The notes beneath the pieces are model-generated. The model had not been told where the DNA came from. It saw nothing but the letters and a program-made list of their open reading frames with translations, and searched no databases. The translations under genes and the position numbers were made by a program. Below are positions 16,998 through 26,588 of a stretch of 42,805 bases of DNA, piece by piece. Origin of the DNA: Clostridiales bacterium (lineage in GTDB: Bacteria; Bacillota; Clostridia; Saccharofermentanales; Saccharofermentanaceae); contig JAGAAI010000020.1 in the NCBI GenBank assembly GCA_017615325.1, positions 1-42,805 of the forward strand, in the 5' to 3' direction. Positions within the stretch are counted from its first letter, which is position 1, and every line of letters starts with the position of its first letter.

Positions 16998-17729
16998 TCA
17001 GGCCTTTTTCCCGCTCTTTTCTGTAACAGTGTTTTCTTCGGCAAGCCTTTTTGATTCTTCGAATTCTTCTGAAGACATGAATTCCGGCTCGTCCTCATCG
17101 GGTGTCAGTGATCCGTATTTCTCGAAGATCCTCTTGAGGAAGAAGGCTGTGATAAATGCTGATAAGCCGAATCCCATAAGGATATAAAAGCTCCCGATGA
17201 CAACGCCCAGTTTTGGGATAGCCAGACAGGCAAAGATTATACCGCCCTTAACGATTATGGTTGAGATCGTTAAGGGAAGGTTTGTAACTGCCAGGATAAG
17301 GGAGTTTTTGACCGTCTGCTTAAGGGGCTGCTCATAAAGACCTATCATGGGGAATGAATATATCATTATGGAAAGTATTATAAAGATCATGATCCATACC
17401 GGGATCTGGAACATTGCATACTTTGGATCTAATTCGAACCACAGAAGGTATATCTCATATAAGAAAAAAGACAGTGCAGCGCATGAAGGGATCCAGAGCA
17501 GGGTGGAGTGCTTAAACGATGACTTGAAGGTTCCGAAGTATGTTCTTAAGACGGTAACATCTTCCTTGCAGTGGATGGCAAAAGTGATCCTGTAGAGAGC
17601 GGAAAGCGATGCACCGATCGTTATAACAGGAATAGATGTAATGATGAAAATTAGATTTACAAGGATAAGATTACCCAGCTGGGTAAGAAACCTCATGGCG
17701 AAGGAATCTTTGTTGAAGAATTCGTTCAT
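16998..17729 (-). CDS. DUF624 (YesL-like) integral membrane protein
   Basis: 243 aa with about six hydrophobic helices. The N-terminal pattern FFNKDSFAMRFLTQLGNLIL, then FIITSIPVITIGASLSALYR, is the hallmark of the DUF624/YesL family, which is regularly found beside carbohydrate ABC transporters and hydrolases in Firmicutes. The C-terminus is an acidic cytosolic tail. It is divergent from the sugar-binding protein gene and shares its 240-bp upstream region. Function of the family is not established; assistance of polysaccharide uptake or sensing is the usual guess. Confidence 0.85.
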   Translation of the reverse strand: MNEFFNKDSFAMRFLTQLGNLILVNLIFIITSIPVITIGASLSALYRITFAIHCKEDVTVLRTYFGTFKSSFKHSTLLWIPSCAALSFFLYEIYLLWFELDPKYAMFQIPVWIMIFIILSIMIYSFPMIGLYEQPLKQTVKNSLILAVTNLPLTISTIIVKGGIIFACLAIPKLGVVIGSFYILMGFGLSAFITAFFLKRIFEKYGSLTPDEDEPEFMSSEEFEESKRLAEENTVTEKSGKKA

Positions 17730-17826
17730 TATTTGCCCTCAAATCCACAATATAATCCAATATTGTACATATTTGATAATATAATGTCAAATATAAAGTT
17801 AGTGAATGGTGCGGTTTGACGAGAAA

Positions 17827-17861
17827 TAGCAATATTCGTCAAAAAAGGAGCAACATTTGAC
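17827..17861 (+). promoter_or_regulatory. Paired 14-bp operator-like direct repeats upstream of the sugar-binding protein gene
   Basis: TAGCAATATTCGTC (17827-17840) and GAGCAACATTTGAC (17848-17861) start 21 bp apart, two helical turns, and match the pair at 13471-13502. The second copy overlaps a perfect TTGACA (17857-17862), with TATTAT 22 bp later (17885-17890). That spacing is too long for an unaided promoter and would suit an activator. Confidence 0.55.
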
Positions 17862-17968
17862 AAGTGTAAATGCCCATTGGTTGCTATTATACGGTTGTAA
17901 ATTCGTAGGTGGACCTTGGTCTGCCTTGGATTTGCAAAATATTTAAACAGACTGTTTAGGAGGTTAAC

Positions 17969-19441
17969 ATGAAAAAAATCATTGCTACTGCTCTGACTTT
18001 GGGTATGGTAGTTGGTTCTTTGGCAGCATGTACATCTACACCTACGCCTACAGAAGCAACTAAGGACACCGAAGCTACGACAGAGTCAAAGGAGACAACT
18101 GAGGCTTCCCAGCTCACAGACGCTGAGGAAGACAACATCCTTAACGTTATGTCATTTACTGTTGAGGTTCCTGACATGATCAAGGCTTACTTCAAGGCTC
18201 ACCCTGAGGTATCTGAGAAGTATGAGATCAAGGATACAGTTGTTGCTACAGATGGTGGCGGATATCAGACAGCTCTCGACGCAGCTCTCGCAGCTGGCGG
18301 CGCTGATGCTCCTGACATCTACTGCGCAGAGGATGCTTTCGTTGCTAAGTATTCCAAGGGTGACGCCGCTCAGTTTGCTGCACCTTATGCTGCACTCGGA
18401 ATCGACGTTGACAAGGAAGTTGCTGATGCAAAGATCGCTAACTACACAGTTGAGCTCGGAACAAGACCTGACGATGGTGCTCTCGTTGCTCTCGCATATC
18501 AGGCTACTGGTTGTGCTATGATCTACAGAAGAGACATCGCTAAGGATGTTTTCGGCACAGATGATCCTGCTGCAATCGCTGCAGAGTGTGGCCCTGGAAT
18601 GGACAAGTTCTTCGCAGCTGCTGACAAGTGCAAGGCTAAGGGTTATGCTATGATCTCTTCCGTCGGTGACCTTTGGAACATGTGTAAGGCTAACACCGAG
18701 GTTAAGGCTGGTTGGGTTGTTGACGATACTCTCAACATCGATCCTCAGCGTGAAGCATTCCTCGATTATGCTAAGACAATCATCGACAAGGGCTACTCCA
18801 ATGACACAGGCACATGGTCTGAGGCTTGGTATGCTGATATGGCTGGTTCCGGCGACAAGCAGGTATTCTGCTTCTTAGGACCTGCTTGGCTCATCAACTA
18901 CGTTATGGCTGGTAACTCCGGTTCTTGGAAAGAGACCGGTGAGACAGATGCTGACGGCAACCCTGTAAAGGAGCTCGACACATCAATCGGTACATATGGT
19001 AAGTGGGCAGTTTGTGATTCCCCTCTCGGATTCTTCTGGGGTGGTTCTTACGTTCTCGCTAACAAGGATACCGACAAGGCTACACTCGTAGGCGACATCA
19101 TCAGATACATCACTCTCGATACATCAGAGAATGGTCTCCAGTATGCTTGGGCAAACGGTCTCCTTTCCGATGACGGTACAAAGGATACAGTTGCTTCTGC
19201 AGTAGTTATGGATAAGTCCGACGGAAAGGTCGACTTCCTCGCTGGCCAGAACATGTTTGACGTATTCGGTCCTGCAGGCGACTTCGCAACAGGTAAGTTG
19301 GCTACTCCTTATGACGAGGATATCAACAGACTCTTCAACGATCAGGTAACTGCTTATTCTCATGGTGAGAAGGACAGAGACGCTGCTATCGCTGACTTCA
19401 AGACAAACGTTGCAGAGCAGGTAGGTATTAACGTTGGCTGA
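17969..19441 (+). CDS. Sugar ABC transporter substrate-binding lipoprotein
   Basis: 490 aa. The lipoprotein signal is MKKIIATALTLGMVVGSLAA followed by Cys21 (lipobox SLAAC), and a Thr/Glu-rich linker runs to about residue 50. The mature part is a family 1 extracellular solute-binding protein (type I carbohydrate ABC group), here probably for xylo-oligosaccharides given the neighbouring xylosidase and xylulokinase. Codon use shifts strongly to GCT, GTT and CTC, suggesting very high expression. A terminator between this gene and the permeases would keep it in excess over them. No ATPase gene is present in the operon. Confidence 0.9.
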   Translation: MKKIIATALTLGMVVGSLAACTSTPTPTEATKDTEATTESKETTEASQLTDAEEDNILNVMSFTVEVPDMIKAYFKAHPEVSEKYEIKDTVVATDGGGYQTALDAALAAGGADAPDIYCAEDAFVAKYSKGDAAQFAAPYAALGIDVDKEVADAKIANYTVELGTRPDDGALVALAYQATGCAMIYRRDIAKDVFGTDDPAAIAAECGPGMDKFFAAADKCKAKGYAMISSVGDLWNMCKANTEVKAGWVVDDTLNIDPQREAFLDYAKTIIDKGYSNDTGTWSEAWYADMAGSGDKQVFCFLGPAWLINYVMAGNSGSWKETGETDADGNPVKELDTSIGTYGKWAVCDSPLGFFWGGSYVLANKDTDKATLVGDIIRYITLDTSENGLQYAWANGLLSDDGTKDTVASAVVMDKSDGKVDFLAGQNMFDVFGPAGDFATGKLATPYDEDINRLFNDQVTAYSHGEKDRDAAIADFKTNVAEQVGINVG

Positions 19442-19482
19442 TCTTAAGATCATCAATAGTTAAAGAATGATTACTGCCGTAC

Positions 19483-19512
19483 GGGGCGGCTCAAGGGCCG
19501 CCCCTTTCTTTT
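19483..19512 (+). terminator. Internal hairpin between binding protein and permease genes
   Basis: GGGGCGGC (19483-19490) and GCCGCCCC (19497-19504) with a 6-nt loop are followed by TTTCTTTT. It probably gives partial termination and stabilises the upstream mRNA 3' end, lowering permease expression relative to the binding protein. Confidence 0.8.
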
Positions 19513-19541
19513 AAAACTATTTCTATTCGGAGGTGATTAGT

Positions 19542-20519
19542 ATGGGAAAAAGAAAGACTATATCCTATGCTAGATACGGATATATTTTCTCTATTCCGTT
19601 TGTTATTACCTTCCTTATTTTCTCTCTCTATCCTATTTTCTACACACTCGTAGTTGGTTTTACAGATCTTCAGGGTATCGCTAAGACAGATTTCCATTTT
19701 CTGAAGAATCCGTTCCAAAACTTCCAGTTTGTATTGACAAGTGACACATTCAAAACATCTCTTGCTAATACTGCAGGAATGTGGATTTGTAACTTCATTC
19801 CGCAGCTGGGCATGGCGCTCCTTCTGACAGCGTGGTATACCGATAGGAGAATGAGAATCAGAGGGAAGGGCGCTTTCAAAGTTATCGTCTATTTGCCTAA
19901 CATTATCACGGCAGCTACAATCGCTATCTTGTTTAAGTCATTGTTCGGTTACCCTATGGGACCTGTTAATGACTTCCTGAACAGAATCGGTAAAGATAGT
20001 GTCTACTTCTTGAATAATAAGATGTCCACAAGGGCAATTGTCGTATTCATCCAGTTCTGGATGTGGTACGGATATACAATGGTTACCCTCATTTCGGCAG
20101 TTATCGGTATTGATCCCGGTATCTTCGAAGCTGCTGAACTTGACGGTGCCAACAGATGGCAGCAATTCTGGAGGATCACGATCCCCTGTATCAGACCTAT
20201 CATGCTCTTCGTACTTGTAACAAGTATGATCGGTGGTTTGAATATGTTCGATATCCCGATGTTGCTCAATGCAGGCGGACCTGACAGTGCTACAATGACT
20301 GTTTCACTCTGGATCTATAACCTCGCATTCACCGGTAAACATCAGTACAACAGAGCCGCTGCTGCTTCAATGCTCGTGTTTACTATCATTCTTATTCTTT
20401 CTCTTATTCTCTTCTACATCCTTAGAGATAAGGATGAGGCTAAGGCCCTCAAGGCTCGTAAGAGAGAAGCTAAAGAGAGAAAGATGCAAGAGAAATTATA
20501 TGGGAAGGCGGGATTCTAA
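19542..20519 (+). CDS. Sugar ABC transporter permease (MalF/LacF type)
   Basis: 325 aa from ATG 19542, with GGAGG at 19529-19533. Six predicted membrane helices. The cytosolic EAA loop, which docks the ATPase, is visible as EAAELDGANRWQQFWRITIP near residues 195-214. The C-terminus is a long basic, charged helix. It pairs with the next permease (2-nt gap) and the upstream binding protein to import an oligosaccharide across the membrane. Confidence 0.9.
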   Translation: MGKRKTISYARYGYIFSIPFVITFLIFSLYPIFYTLVVGFTDLQGIAKTDFHFLKNPFQNFQFVLTSDTFKTSLANTAGMWICNFIPQLGMALLLTAWYTDRRMRIRGKGAFKVIVYLPNIITAATIAILFKSLFGYPMGPVNDFLNRIGKDSVYFLNNKMSTRAIVVFIQFWMWYGYTMVTLISAVIGIDPGIFEAAELDGANRWQQFWRITIPCIRPIMLFVLVTSMIGGLNMFDIPMLLNAGGPDSATMTVSLWIYNLAFTGKHQYNRAAAASMLVFTIILILSLILFYILRDKDEAKALKARKREAKERKMQEKLYGKAGF

Positions 20520-20521
20520 TT

Positions 20522-21379
20522 ATGGCTAAAAGTACTTTATCACTTAAGCAGAACAATCGCGTTCTTCAAGTAATCGTTTACATCGTTTCGATCTTCCTTT
20601 GCTTCTTGAGCTTGATCCCTTTCTATATCATGTTCATCAACGCAACAAGATCAACAGAGGATATCCAGGCACACGCTATCGCTCTTCTGCCTTCCATCTA
20701 TGCGCAGAGGAACTGGAACGTTCTTACTACGAAGGACTTCAGTGTACCTGTAGGTTTTAAGAACTCCCTTATCATATCTGTAGGATCTACAGTACTTGCT
20801 ATTTACTTCTCTACACTGACAGCTTATGCTATCAGCGCATATGAATGGAAGCTCAAGAGACCTTTCTTCAAGTTCATCGTTGGTATCATGATGATCCCCG
20901 GTCAGATCACGATGGTAGGTTTCTATCAGATGATCTACAAGATCCACATGGTTAACCAGCTCTGGGTTCTCATCGTTCCTTCGATCGCTGTTCCTATGAC
21001 AGTCTTCTTCATGAAGCAGTACATGGATGCATCGCTTTCGCTCGAGATCGTTGAATCCGCCAGAATCGACGGCGCCAGAGAGTTCTATACTTTCAACAAG
21101 ATCATCTTGCCTATCATGAAGCCCGCTATCGCGACTCAGGCAATCTTCTCTTTCGTTGCAAGCTGGAACAACCTCTTTATCCCGTTGGTTCTCTTGACCG
21201 ACAAGACCAATTACACCTTGCCTATCATGACTAAGCTCCTCAACGGAGATATCTACAGAGTTGAGCATGGTACTATCTACTTGGCATTGTCACTGACGGC
21301 TATCCCTCTTATCGTCATCTACTTAGTACTTTCCAAGTACATTGTAGAGGGTGTTGCAATGGGTTCCGTCAAGGGCTGA
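20522..21379 (+). CDS. Sugar ABC transporter permease (MalG type)
   Basis: 285 aa, six membrane helices. The EAA loop reads ESARIDGAREFYTFNKIILP near residues 178-197, and the C-terminus YIVEGVAMGSVKG is typical of MalG-type subunits. It completes the transporter's membrane part. As the operon ends here with a strong terminator and no ATPase, the complex most likely uses a shared MsmX/UgpC-type ATPase encoded elsewhere. Confidence 0.9.
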   Translation: MAKSTLSLKQNNRVLQVIVYIVSIFLCFLSLIPFYIMFINATRSTEDIQAHAIALLPSIYAQRNWNVLTTKDFSVPVGFKNSLIISVGSTVLAIYFSTLTAYAISAYEWKLKRPFFKFIVGIMMIPGQITMVGFYQMIYKIHMVNQLWVLIVPSIAVPMTVFFMKQYMDASLSLEIVESARIDGAREFYTFNKIILPIMKPAIATQAIFSFVASWNNLFIPLVLLTDKTNYTLPIMTKLLNGDIYRVEHGTIYLALSLTAIPLIVIYLVLSKYIVEGVAMGSVKG

Positions 21380-21413
21380 TACCTATTCAGATCTTTACGA
21401 TTTAAACTTAAAA

Positions 21414-21440
21414 GCCCCGGAGTGATCCGGGGCTTTTTTA
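21414..21440 (+). terminator. Intrinsic terminator between the permease operon and the AraC gene
   Basis: A perfect 8-bp stem GCCCCGGA/TCCGGGGC (21414-21421, 21426-21433) with a GTGA loop is followed by TTTTTTA. The AraC gene ends at 21441 on the other strand, so this hairpin probably serves both. Confidence 0.85.
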
Positions 21441-22346
21441 TTATCTTTCCTTGCGCAGGGCGATCCGGTATTCAGACGGTGAAGAATCCACATACTTTTG
21501 AAAGCAGCGCGTAAAAGTTGCAGGGTTATTGAATCCGCACTGCAGAGCGATATCCGTGATCGAATCGTTACTGTTGATCAGCTTGATCTTCGCTGCCTGG
21601 ATCCTGCGTTTGGACAGATAGTCATAAAAAGAGCAGCTGGTATATTCCTTGAACTTACGCGCAAAATGGAATTTGGAAAAGTTAACGTAAGTAGCTGCAA
21701 AGTCCAGAGTCAGGTCATCCATATAGTGTTCATTGATGTAGGTGATAAGACCTGCGAATTTGTTTTCTTCTTCCGACTTATTTGAAGACAGGTTAAGATA
21801 CTGCTCTTCTGCTATGTAGCTGAAGATACTCAATACATCGGCAAAAATGGGGAGTTCCCTGACATAGTCCGTATACTTGAAATAGATATCCGTTATATCC
21901 ATCAGTTTGTTATAGATGTTGTCGTAAAGCTTTGGCTGTGTCTTGTGGTTAACTAGCTGTGCCTCGCTCAGGAATTCCTCGATACTTGAATAGTCAAGAA
22001 AACGCTTCATGAATTCGATATCAAGAAGGAAAAGGAACCTGGCCCCTGCATCACTTGAGATTACTTCATGCAGCATATTTGGGGGAATAAAAAGGATATC
22101 TCCGGGGTTTAAGGTAAACCTTTTCTCACCGGCGATATATGTGTAGATACCTTCAAGGGGAGTTACTATCTCGATCGCTTCATGCTTATGGAGAGGATAC
22201 CCGTCAGTCTCCGTGTTATACCAGATCCTTATCCCTGTCCCCGGAACAAAATCGACATCTTCAACCGAATCAGTGATCTTACGTTCAATGATGTCACTTA
22301 TAGGCTGAGAGTAGTGTTTGGGAGTTGTGTTATTCGATCGAGTCAT
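21441..22346 (-). CDS. AraC-family transcriptional regulator with N-terminal cupin
   Basis: 301 aa. The N-terminal half is a cupin sensor domain (YPLHKHEAIEIVTPLEGIYT, then FTLNPGDILFIPPNMLHEV), the usual sugar-binding part. The C-terminal 100 residues hold two helix-turn-helix units: LDFAATYVNFSKFHFARKFK and the signature ITDIALQCGFNNPATFTRCF ending in SPSEYR. It lies between the sugar transporter operon and the divergent GH3 gene, so it probably activates both in response to a pentose or xylo-oligosaccharide. The paired 14-bp repeats at 13.5 and 17.8 kb are candidate targets. Confidence 0.9.
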   Translation of the reverse strand: MTRSNNTTPKHYSQPISDIIERKITDSVEDVDFVPGTGIRIWYNTETDGYPLHKHEAIEIVTPLEGIYTYIAGEKRFTLNPGDILFIPPNMLHEVISSDAGARFLFLLDIEFMKRFLDYSSIEEFLSEAQLVNHKTQPKLYDNIYNKLMDITDIYFKYTDYVRELPIFADVLSIFSYIAEEQYLNLSSNKSEEENKFAGLITYINEHYMDDLTLDFAATYVNFSKFHFARKFKEYTSCSFYDYLSKRRIQAAKIKLINSNDSITDIALQCGFNNPATFTRCFQKYVDSSPSEYRIALRKER

Positions 22347-22465
22347 AGTGTTGATCCTTTGAAAAATTAATTTACAAATATTTGCTTAGAACCATTAAAA
22401 TAGATTATATCAGATATTAACTTTGCAAGAAGGCCGTCAGGGGCGAACTACAAGGAGACAGAAAC

Positions 22466-24586
22466 ATGAACAGAGAAGAAGCAAGAGCAAAAGCGATAGA
22501 ATTGGTTTCCAAGATGACAGTATCTGAGATGGCATCCCAGTTGAGATACGACTCTCCTGCCATAGAAAGGCTCGGCATTCCGGAATACAACTGGTGGAAT
22601 GAAGGCCTTCACGGCTTTGCAAGGAGCGGAACTGCAACAGGCTTCCCTCAGGCCATAGGTCTCGGAGCGACATTTGACGAGGAACTTCTGGATGAGATCG
22701 GTGATGTTATCTCGACAGAAGCAAGAGCCAAGTATAACGAGTACTCCAAGCACGAGGACCGTGATATCTATAAGGGACTTACGATCTGGTCTCCCAATGT
22801 TAATCTCTTCAGGGACCCCAGGTGGGGAAGAGGCCAGGAGACATACGGTGAGGATCCTTACCATATTGCAAGACTTGCAATAAGATTTATTCATGGTCTC
22901 CAGGAAGGAAAGGGCCCCAAGGCGGATAACGCTCACATGAAGACTGCGGCTTGTGCCAAGCACTTTGCTGTTCACTCAGGGCCTGAAGCCCAGCGTCATC
23001 ATTTCGATGCGAAAGTAAGTCTCAAGGACCTTTACGAGACATACCTTCCCCAGTTCGAAGCATGCGTAAAAGAGGCAGGCGTAGAATCCGTTATGGGTGC
23101 ATATAACAGGACCAACGGAGAACCCTGCTGCGCTCACTCTTACCTGATGGGCAAAGTCCTTCTCGCCGAGTGGGGATTCGAAGGTCATTTCGTTTCCGAC
23201 TGTTGGGCTATCCGTGACTTCCATGAGAATCACAAGGTTACATCTGATCCTGTTGAAAGTGCTGCACTGGCTCTCGAGCAGGGCTGTGACCTTAACTGCG
23301 GATGCACATACTTGAGCCTTGACCAGGGCCTGAAGGAAGGAAAGATCGACGAAGAACTCGTCCGCCGTTCCGCTATTAAGCTCTTTACTGCAAGATACCT
23401 TCTTGGTCTTTTCGAGGAGAACGAATACGATTCCATTCCTTATGAGAAGGTCGAGTGTGCCGAGCACCTTGCTGTTGCAAAGAAGGCCTGCGAAGAGAGT
23501 ATCGTAATGCTTAAAAACGACGGCATCCTTCCCGTTGACAGGAGCAAGGTCAAGACGATCGGTGTAATAGGCCCCAACGCTGACAGCAGGGCCGCCCTGG
23601 AAGGCAATTACTTCGGTACTTCCTCCGAATACATTACTCCTCTTGCAGGATTGATCCACGGAGCAGACGGTATCAGGATCCTTTATTCGGAGGGTGCGGA
23701 TCTGTTCAAGAACAGGCCCGACAATCTTGCCCGTCCGTTTAACAGACTGTCAGAAGCTGCTGCTGTTTGCGAGCACTCGGATCTGGTTATCCTCTGCTTG
23801 GGTCTTGATGCGACCATCGAGGGTGAAGAGGGAGATACCGGTAACCAGTTCGCATCAGGAGACAAGATCGATCTGGATCTTCCCGAGTCCCAGCGTAAGC
23901 TCGTAGAGACCGTTATCAAGTCCGGTACACCTTTCGTTGTATGCATGCTTACAGGCAGCGCGATGGATATGAGATTTGCCGAAGAAAACGCATCAGCCAT
24001 TCTTCAGTGCTGGTATCCGGGACCCCGCGGCGGAGACACGATCGCAGATATCATCTACGGTAAGTTAAACCCCTCAGGCAAGCTCCCTGTTACGATCTAT
24101 AAGAGCGTCGAAGATGTTCCCGAATTTACCGACTACTCAATGAAGGGCCGTACATACAGATACATCGAGACAGAGCCTCTTTATCCTTTCGGATTCGGTC
24201 TCGGGTATTCAAAGACGAAGGTCGATTCAGCCGAGATAGCAGGCAGGGACGAAAGCGGAGTTAAGATCAAGGTCAAGGCATCCAACATGGGTGATTATGC
24301 TGCAAGAGAAGTCCTGCAGGTATATATCAAGACGGACTCTGAATACGAGACTCTGAATGCTAGACTTGCAGCTTTTAAGTCCATTGAGATCCCTGCTTCA
24401 GCTGATACGGAAGTTACGATCGAAGTCCCTCTGACGGCATTTACGACCGTCGATAACGAGGGCTGCCGTAAGGTGCATGCTGCTGCTGCCGACTTCTTCG
24501 TAGGATTCGGTCAGCCCGATAAGAGAACGGAAGAACTCTACGGTGTATCTTCCATCGAGATAAAGGCTGTTCCGGCAGAAGGATAA
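22466..24586 (+). CDS. Glycoside hydrolase family 3 (beta-xylosidase/beta-glucosidase type)
   Basis: 706 aa with no signal peptide, so cytosolic. The N-terminal (beta/alpha)8 domain has WWNEGLHGFARSG and SPNVNLFRDPRWGRGQETYG, patterns of GH3 xylan 1,4-beta-xylosidases. The catalytic nucleophile is D245 in FVSDCWAI. The alpha/beta sandwich domain follows (KTIGVIGPNADSRAALEGNY), then a C-terminal fibronectin III-like domain (about 590-700). It probably trims imported xylo-oligosaccharides to xylose, feeding xylulokinase; the xylose isomerase is not in the window. Beta-glucosidase or arabinosidase activity cannot be excluded. Divergent from the AraC gene. Confidence 0.9.
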   Translation: MNREEARAKAIELVSKMTVSEMASQLRYDSPAIERLGIPEYNWWNEGLHGFARSGTATGFPQAIGLGATFDEELLDEIGDVISTEARAKYNEYSKHEDRDIYKGLTIWSPNVNLFRDPRWGRGQETYGEDPYHIARLAIRFIHGLQEGKGPKADNAHMKTAACAKHFAVHSGPEAQRHHFDAKVSLKDLYETYLPQFEACVKEAGVESVMGAYNRTNGEPCCAHSYLMGKVLLAEWGFEGHFVSDCWAIRDFHENHKVTSDPVESAALALEQGCDLNCGCTYLSLDQGLKEGKIDEELVRRSAIKLFTARYLLGLFEENEYDSIPYEKVECAEHLAVAKKACEESIVMLKNDGILPVDRSKVKTIGVIGPNADSRAALEGNYFGTSSEYITPLAGLIHGADGIRILYSEGADLFKNRPDNLARPFNRLSEAAAVCEHSDLVILCLGLDATIEGEEGDTGNQFASGDKIDLDLPESQRKLVETVIKSGTPFVVCMLTGSAMDMRFAEENASAILQCWYPGPRGGDTIADIIYGKLNPSGKLPVTIYKSVEDVPEFTDYSMKGRTYRYIETEPLYPFGFGLGYSKTKVDSAEIAGRDESGVKIKVKASNMGDYAAREVLQVYIKTDSEYETLNARLAAFKSIEIPASADTEVTIEVPLTAFTTVDNEGCRKVHAAAADFFVGFGQPDKRTEELYGVSSIEIKAVPAEG

Positions 24587-24694
24587 GGATAAAAGAAGAA
24601 GAGTGATAAGGCGCAGTATGGCCCGTCCAAGGCTGTGCTGCGTCTGTTATTTCAGGGTTATCATTATTGATTATCGGGAAAAGCCAATATCGTG

Positions 24695-24700
24695 TATAAT
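24695..24700 (+). promoter_or_regulatory. -10 element for the FkbH operon
   Basis: A perfect TATAAT at 24695-24700, 40 bp ahead of the FkbH-like start. The best upstream TTGATT (24667) is 22 bp away, too far for a standard -35, so the promoter may be weak or activator-dependent. Confidence 0.4.
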
Positions 24701-24739
24701 CAACTGTGTAATATGTGCTTTTGGCACTGATATCAAAGG

Positions 24740-26548
24740 ATGAAAAAGATGAAAGAACTCGATTTTCCGTTCGATGCGGAGTATGTGTTAAGAAAGAAAA
24801 AATCACTCAAGAGAAGCCTCCTCGAAAGAGAGGGTGTTAAATACCTGGATAAGAAGATCGCGCTCCTCGGAGGGTCCACCACAGAGAACATCAAGCTCAT
24901 GCTGGAACTCTTCCTCTTAAATGCCGGTATCAGACCTGAATTCTACGAGTCTGAATACAACAGATACTGGGAGGATGCAGTCTTCGGCAATCCCGAACTC
25001 GACGACTTCAAGCCCGACCTTATCTACATCCATACGACGACCAGAAATCTTAAGGCCACACCCGATGTCACGATGTCTGCTGAAGACATTGATACGATAC
25101 TCGAAAACGAGTTCCAAAGGTTTTCAGCTATGTGGGATAAGATCGAAGAAAGATACGGCTGTATCGTTATCCAGAACAACTTCGAACTTCCTTACTACAG
25201 GCTCCTTGGCAATTCGGATGTCAGCAACATCCACGGACTTTCAAACTTCACGGCAAAGCTCAATCTGAAGTTTGCTGAATACGCCGAAGCGCACGAGAAG
25301 TTCCACATCAATGACATACATTACATCTCTGCAGAATACGGCATCAAGAACTGGTCCGATCCTGCCGACTGGTACCGCTATAAATACAACCCCTGTGTTG
25401 CCGCAACGCCTGATCTTGCATATAACCTTGCAAGGATAGTTAAGGCCCTCTACGGCAAGAACAAGAAGGCGATAGCATGTGACCTTGATAACACTCTCTG
25501 GGGCGGTGTCGTAGGTGATGACGGTCCCGAGAATATCAAGATCGGCCAGGAGGATGCAGTAAGCGAACTCTACGAAGAATTCCAGTCTTACATCAAGGCT
25601 CACAGGGACTTGGGCATCCTTCTTACCATCGCATCCAAGAACGATGAGGAGAACGCTCTTGCAGGTCTTGCAAGACCTGACGGAGTCTTAAAGAAGGACG
25701 ACTTCCTCGTTATCAAGGCTAACTGGGAGAATAAGAATACCAATATCGCAAACACCGCTGCCGAGATCAATATCGGCGCCGATGCTTTCGTTTTCGTTGA
25801 CGATAATCCCATGGAAAGAAATATCGTCGAGAGCACGATCGACGGTATCGCTGTTCCCGATCTGGGAAATCCTGAGACTTATATCAGGATTATGGACGGC
25901 GCCGGTTACTTTGAGGTAACGGGTCTGTCTGCAGACGACCTCAAGCGTAACGAGATGTATAAGGCAAATATCTCCAGAGCTACTGCTGCGGCATCTTTTA
26001 CGGACTATACCGAGTACCTGAAGTCTTTGGAGATGAAGGCAGAGATCCTGCCCTTCAGTCCTATCTATATGGCAAGGATCACGGAGCTCACCAATAAGAG
26101 CAACCAGTTCAATCTCACGACCAGAAGATGCACACAGGCTGAGACCGAATCTTTCGCCGCAGATCCCAATTACATAACACTCTACGGCAAGCTCATCGAC
26201 AAGTTCGGTGATAACGGTGTCGTATCCGTCGTTTTCGGACACGTTAATGATGAAGTCTCAACTCCTGACTGCAAGATCTTTGATATCGACCTCTGGCTCA
26301 TGAGCTGCCGTGTCTTAAAGCGCGACATGGAATGCGCCATGATGGACGAGCTCGTACGCCTGGCAAAGGAGAAGGGCGTGGATAAGATCCGCGGCTTCTA
26401 CTATCCTACGGCCAAGAACAAGATGGTCAAGGAATTCTACGCTGACAGGGGGTACACCAAAGTCTCTGAAGACGATGAAGGCAACACAGTCTGGGAACTT
26501 GAGACAAAAGGCTACGAGAATAAGAATTCCGTTATCGCAGTTAATTGA
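24740..26548 (+). CDS. FkbH-like HAD-IIIC family protein
   Basis: 602 aa. Around residues 244-256 the haloacid dehalogenase motif I reads ACDLDNTLWGGVV (D248, D250), the signature of FkbH. The N-terminal 240 residues form an SGNH-like domain and the C-terminal 200 a GNAT-like domain with FNLTTRRCTQAE and DIDLWLMSCRVLKRDMECAM. Known FkbH enzymes dephosphorylate 1,3-bisphosphoglycerate and load a glyceryl unit onto an acyl carrier protein. An ACP gene follows 40 bp downstream, which supports that reaction. The final acyl unit may differ. The in-frame ATG at 24749 is an alternative start. Confidence 0.88.
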   Translation: MKKMKELDFPFDAEYVLRKKKSLKRSLLEREGVKYLDKKIALLGGSTTENIKLMLELFLLNAGIRPEFYESEYNRYWEDAVFGNPELDDFKPDLIYIHTTTRNLKATPDVTMSAEDIDTILENEFQRFSAMWDKIEERYGCIVIQNNFELPYYRLLGNSDVSNIHGLSNFTAKLNLKFAEYAEAHEKFHINDIHYISAEYGIKNWSDPADWYRYKYNPCVAATPDLAYNLARIVKALYGKNKKAIACDLDNTLWGGVVGDDGPENIKIGQEDAVSELYEEFQSYIKAHRDLGILLTIASKNDEENALAGLARPDGVLKKDDFLVIKANWENKNTNIANTAAEINIGADAFVFVDDNPMERNIVESTIDGIAVPDLGNPETYIRIMDGAGYFEVTGLSADDLKRNEMYKANISRATAAASFTDYTEYLKSLEMKAEILPFSPIYMARITELTNKSNQFNLTTRRCTQAETESFAADPNYITLYGKLIDKFGDNGVVSVVFGHVNDEVSTPDCKIFDIDLWLMSCRVLKRDMECAMMDELVRLAKEKGVDKIRGFYYPTAKNKMVKEFYADRGYTKVSEDDEGNTVWELETKGYENKNSVIAVN

Positions 26549-26588
26549 TATAATCTATACGTAATTAAGAAAAAGAGAGGTAGATAAG

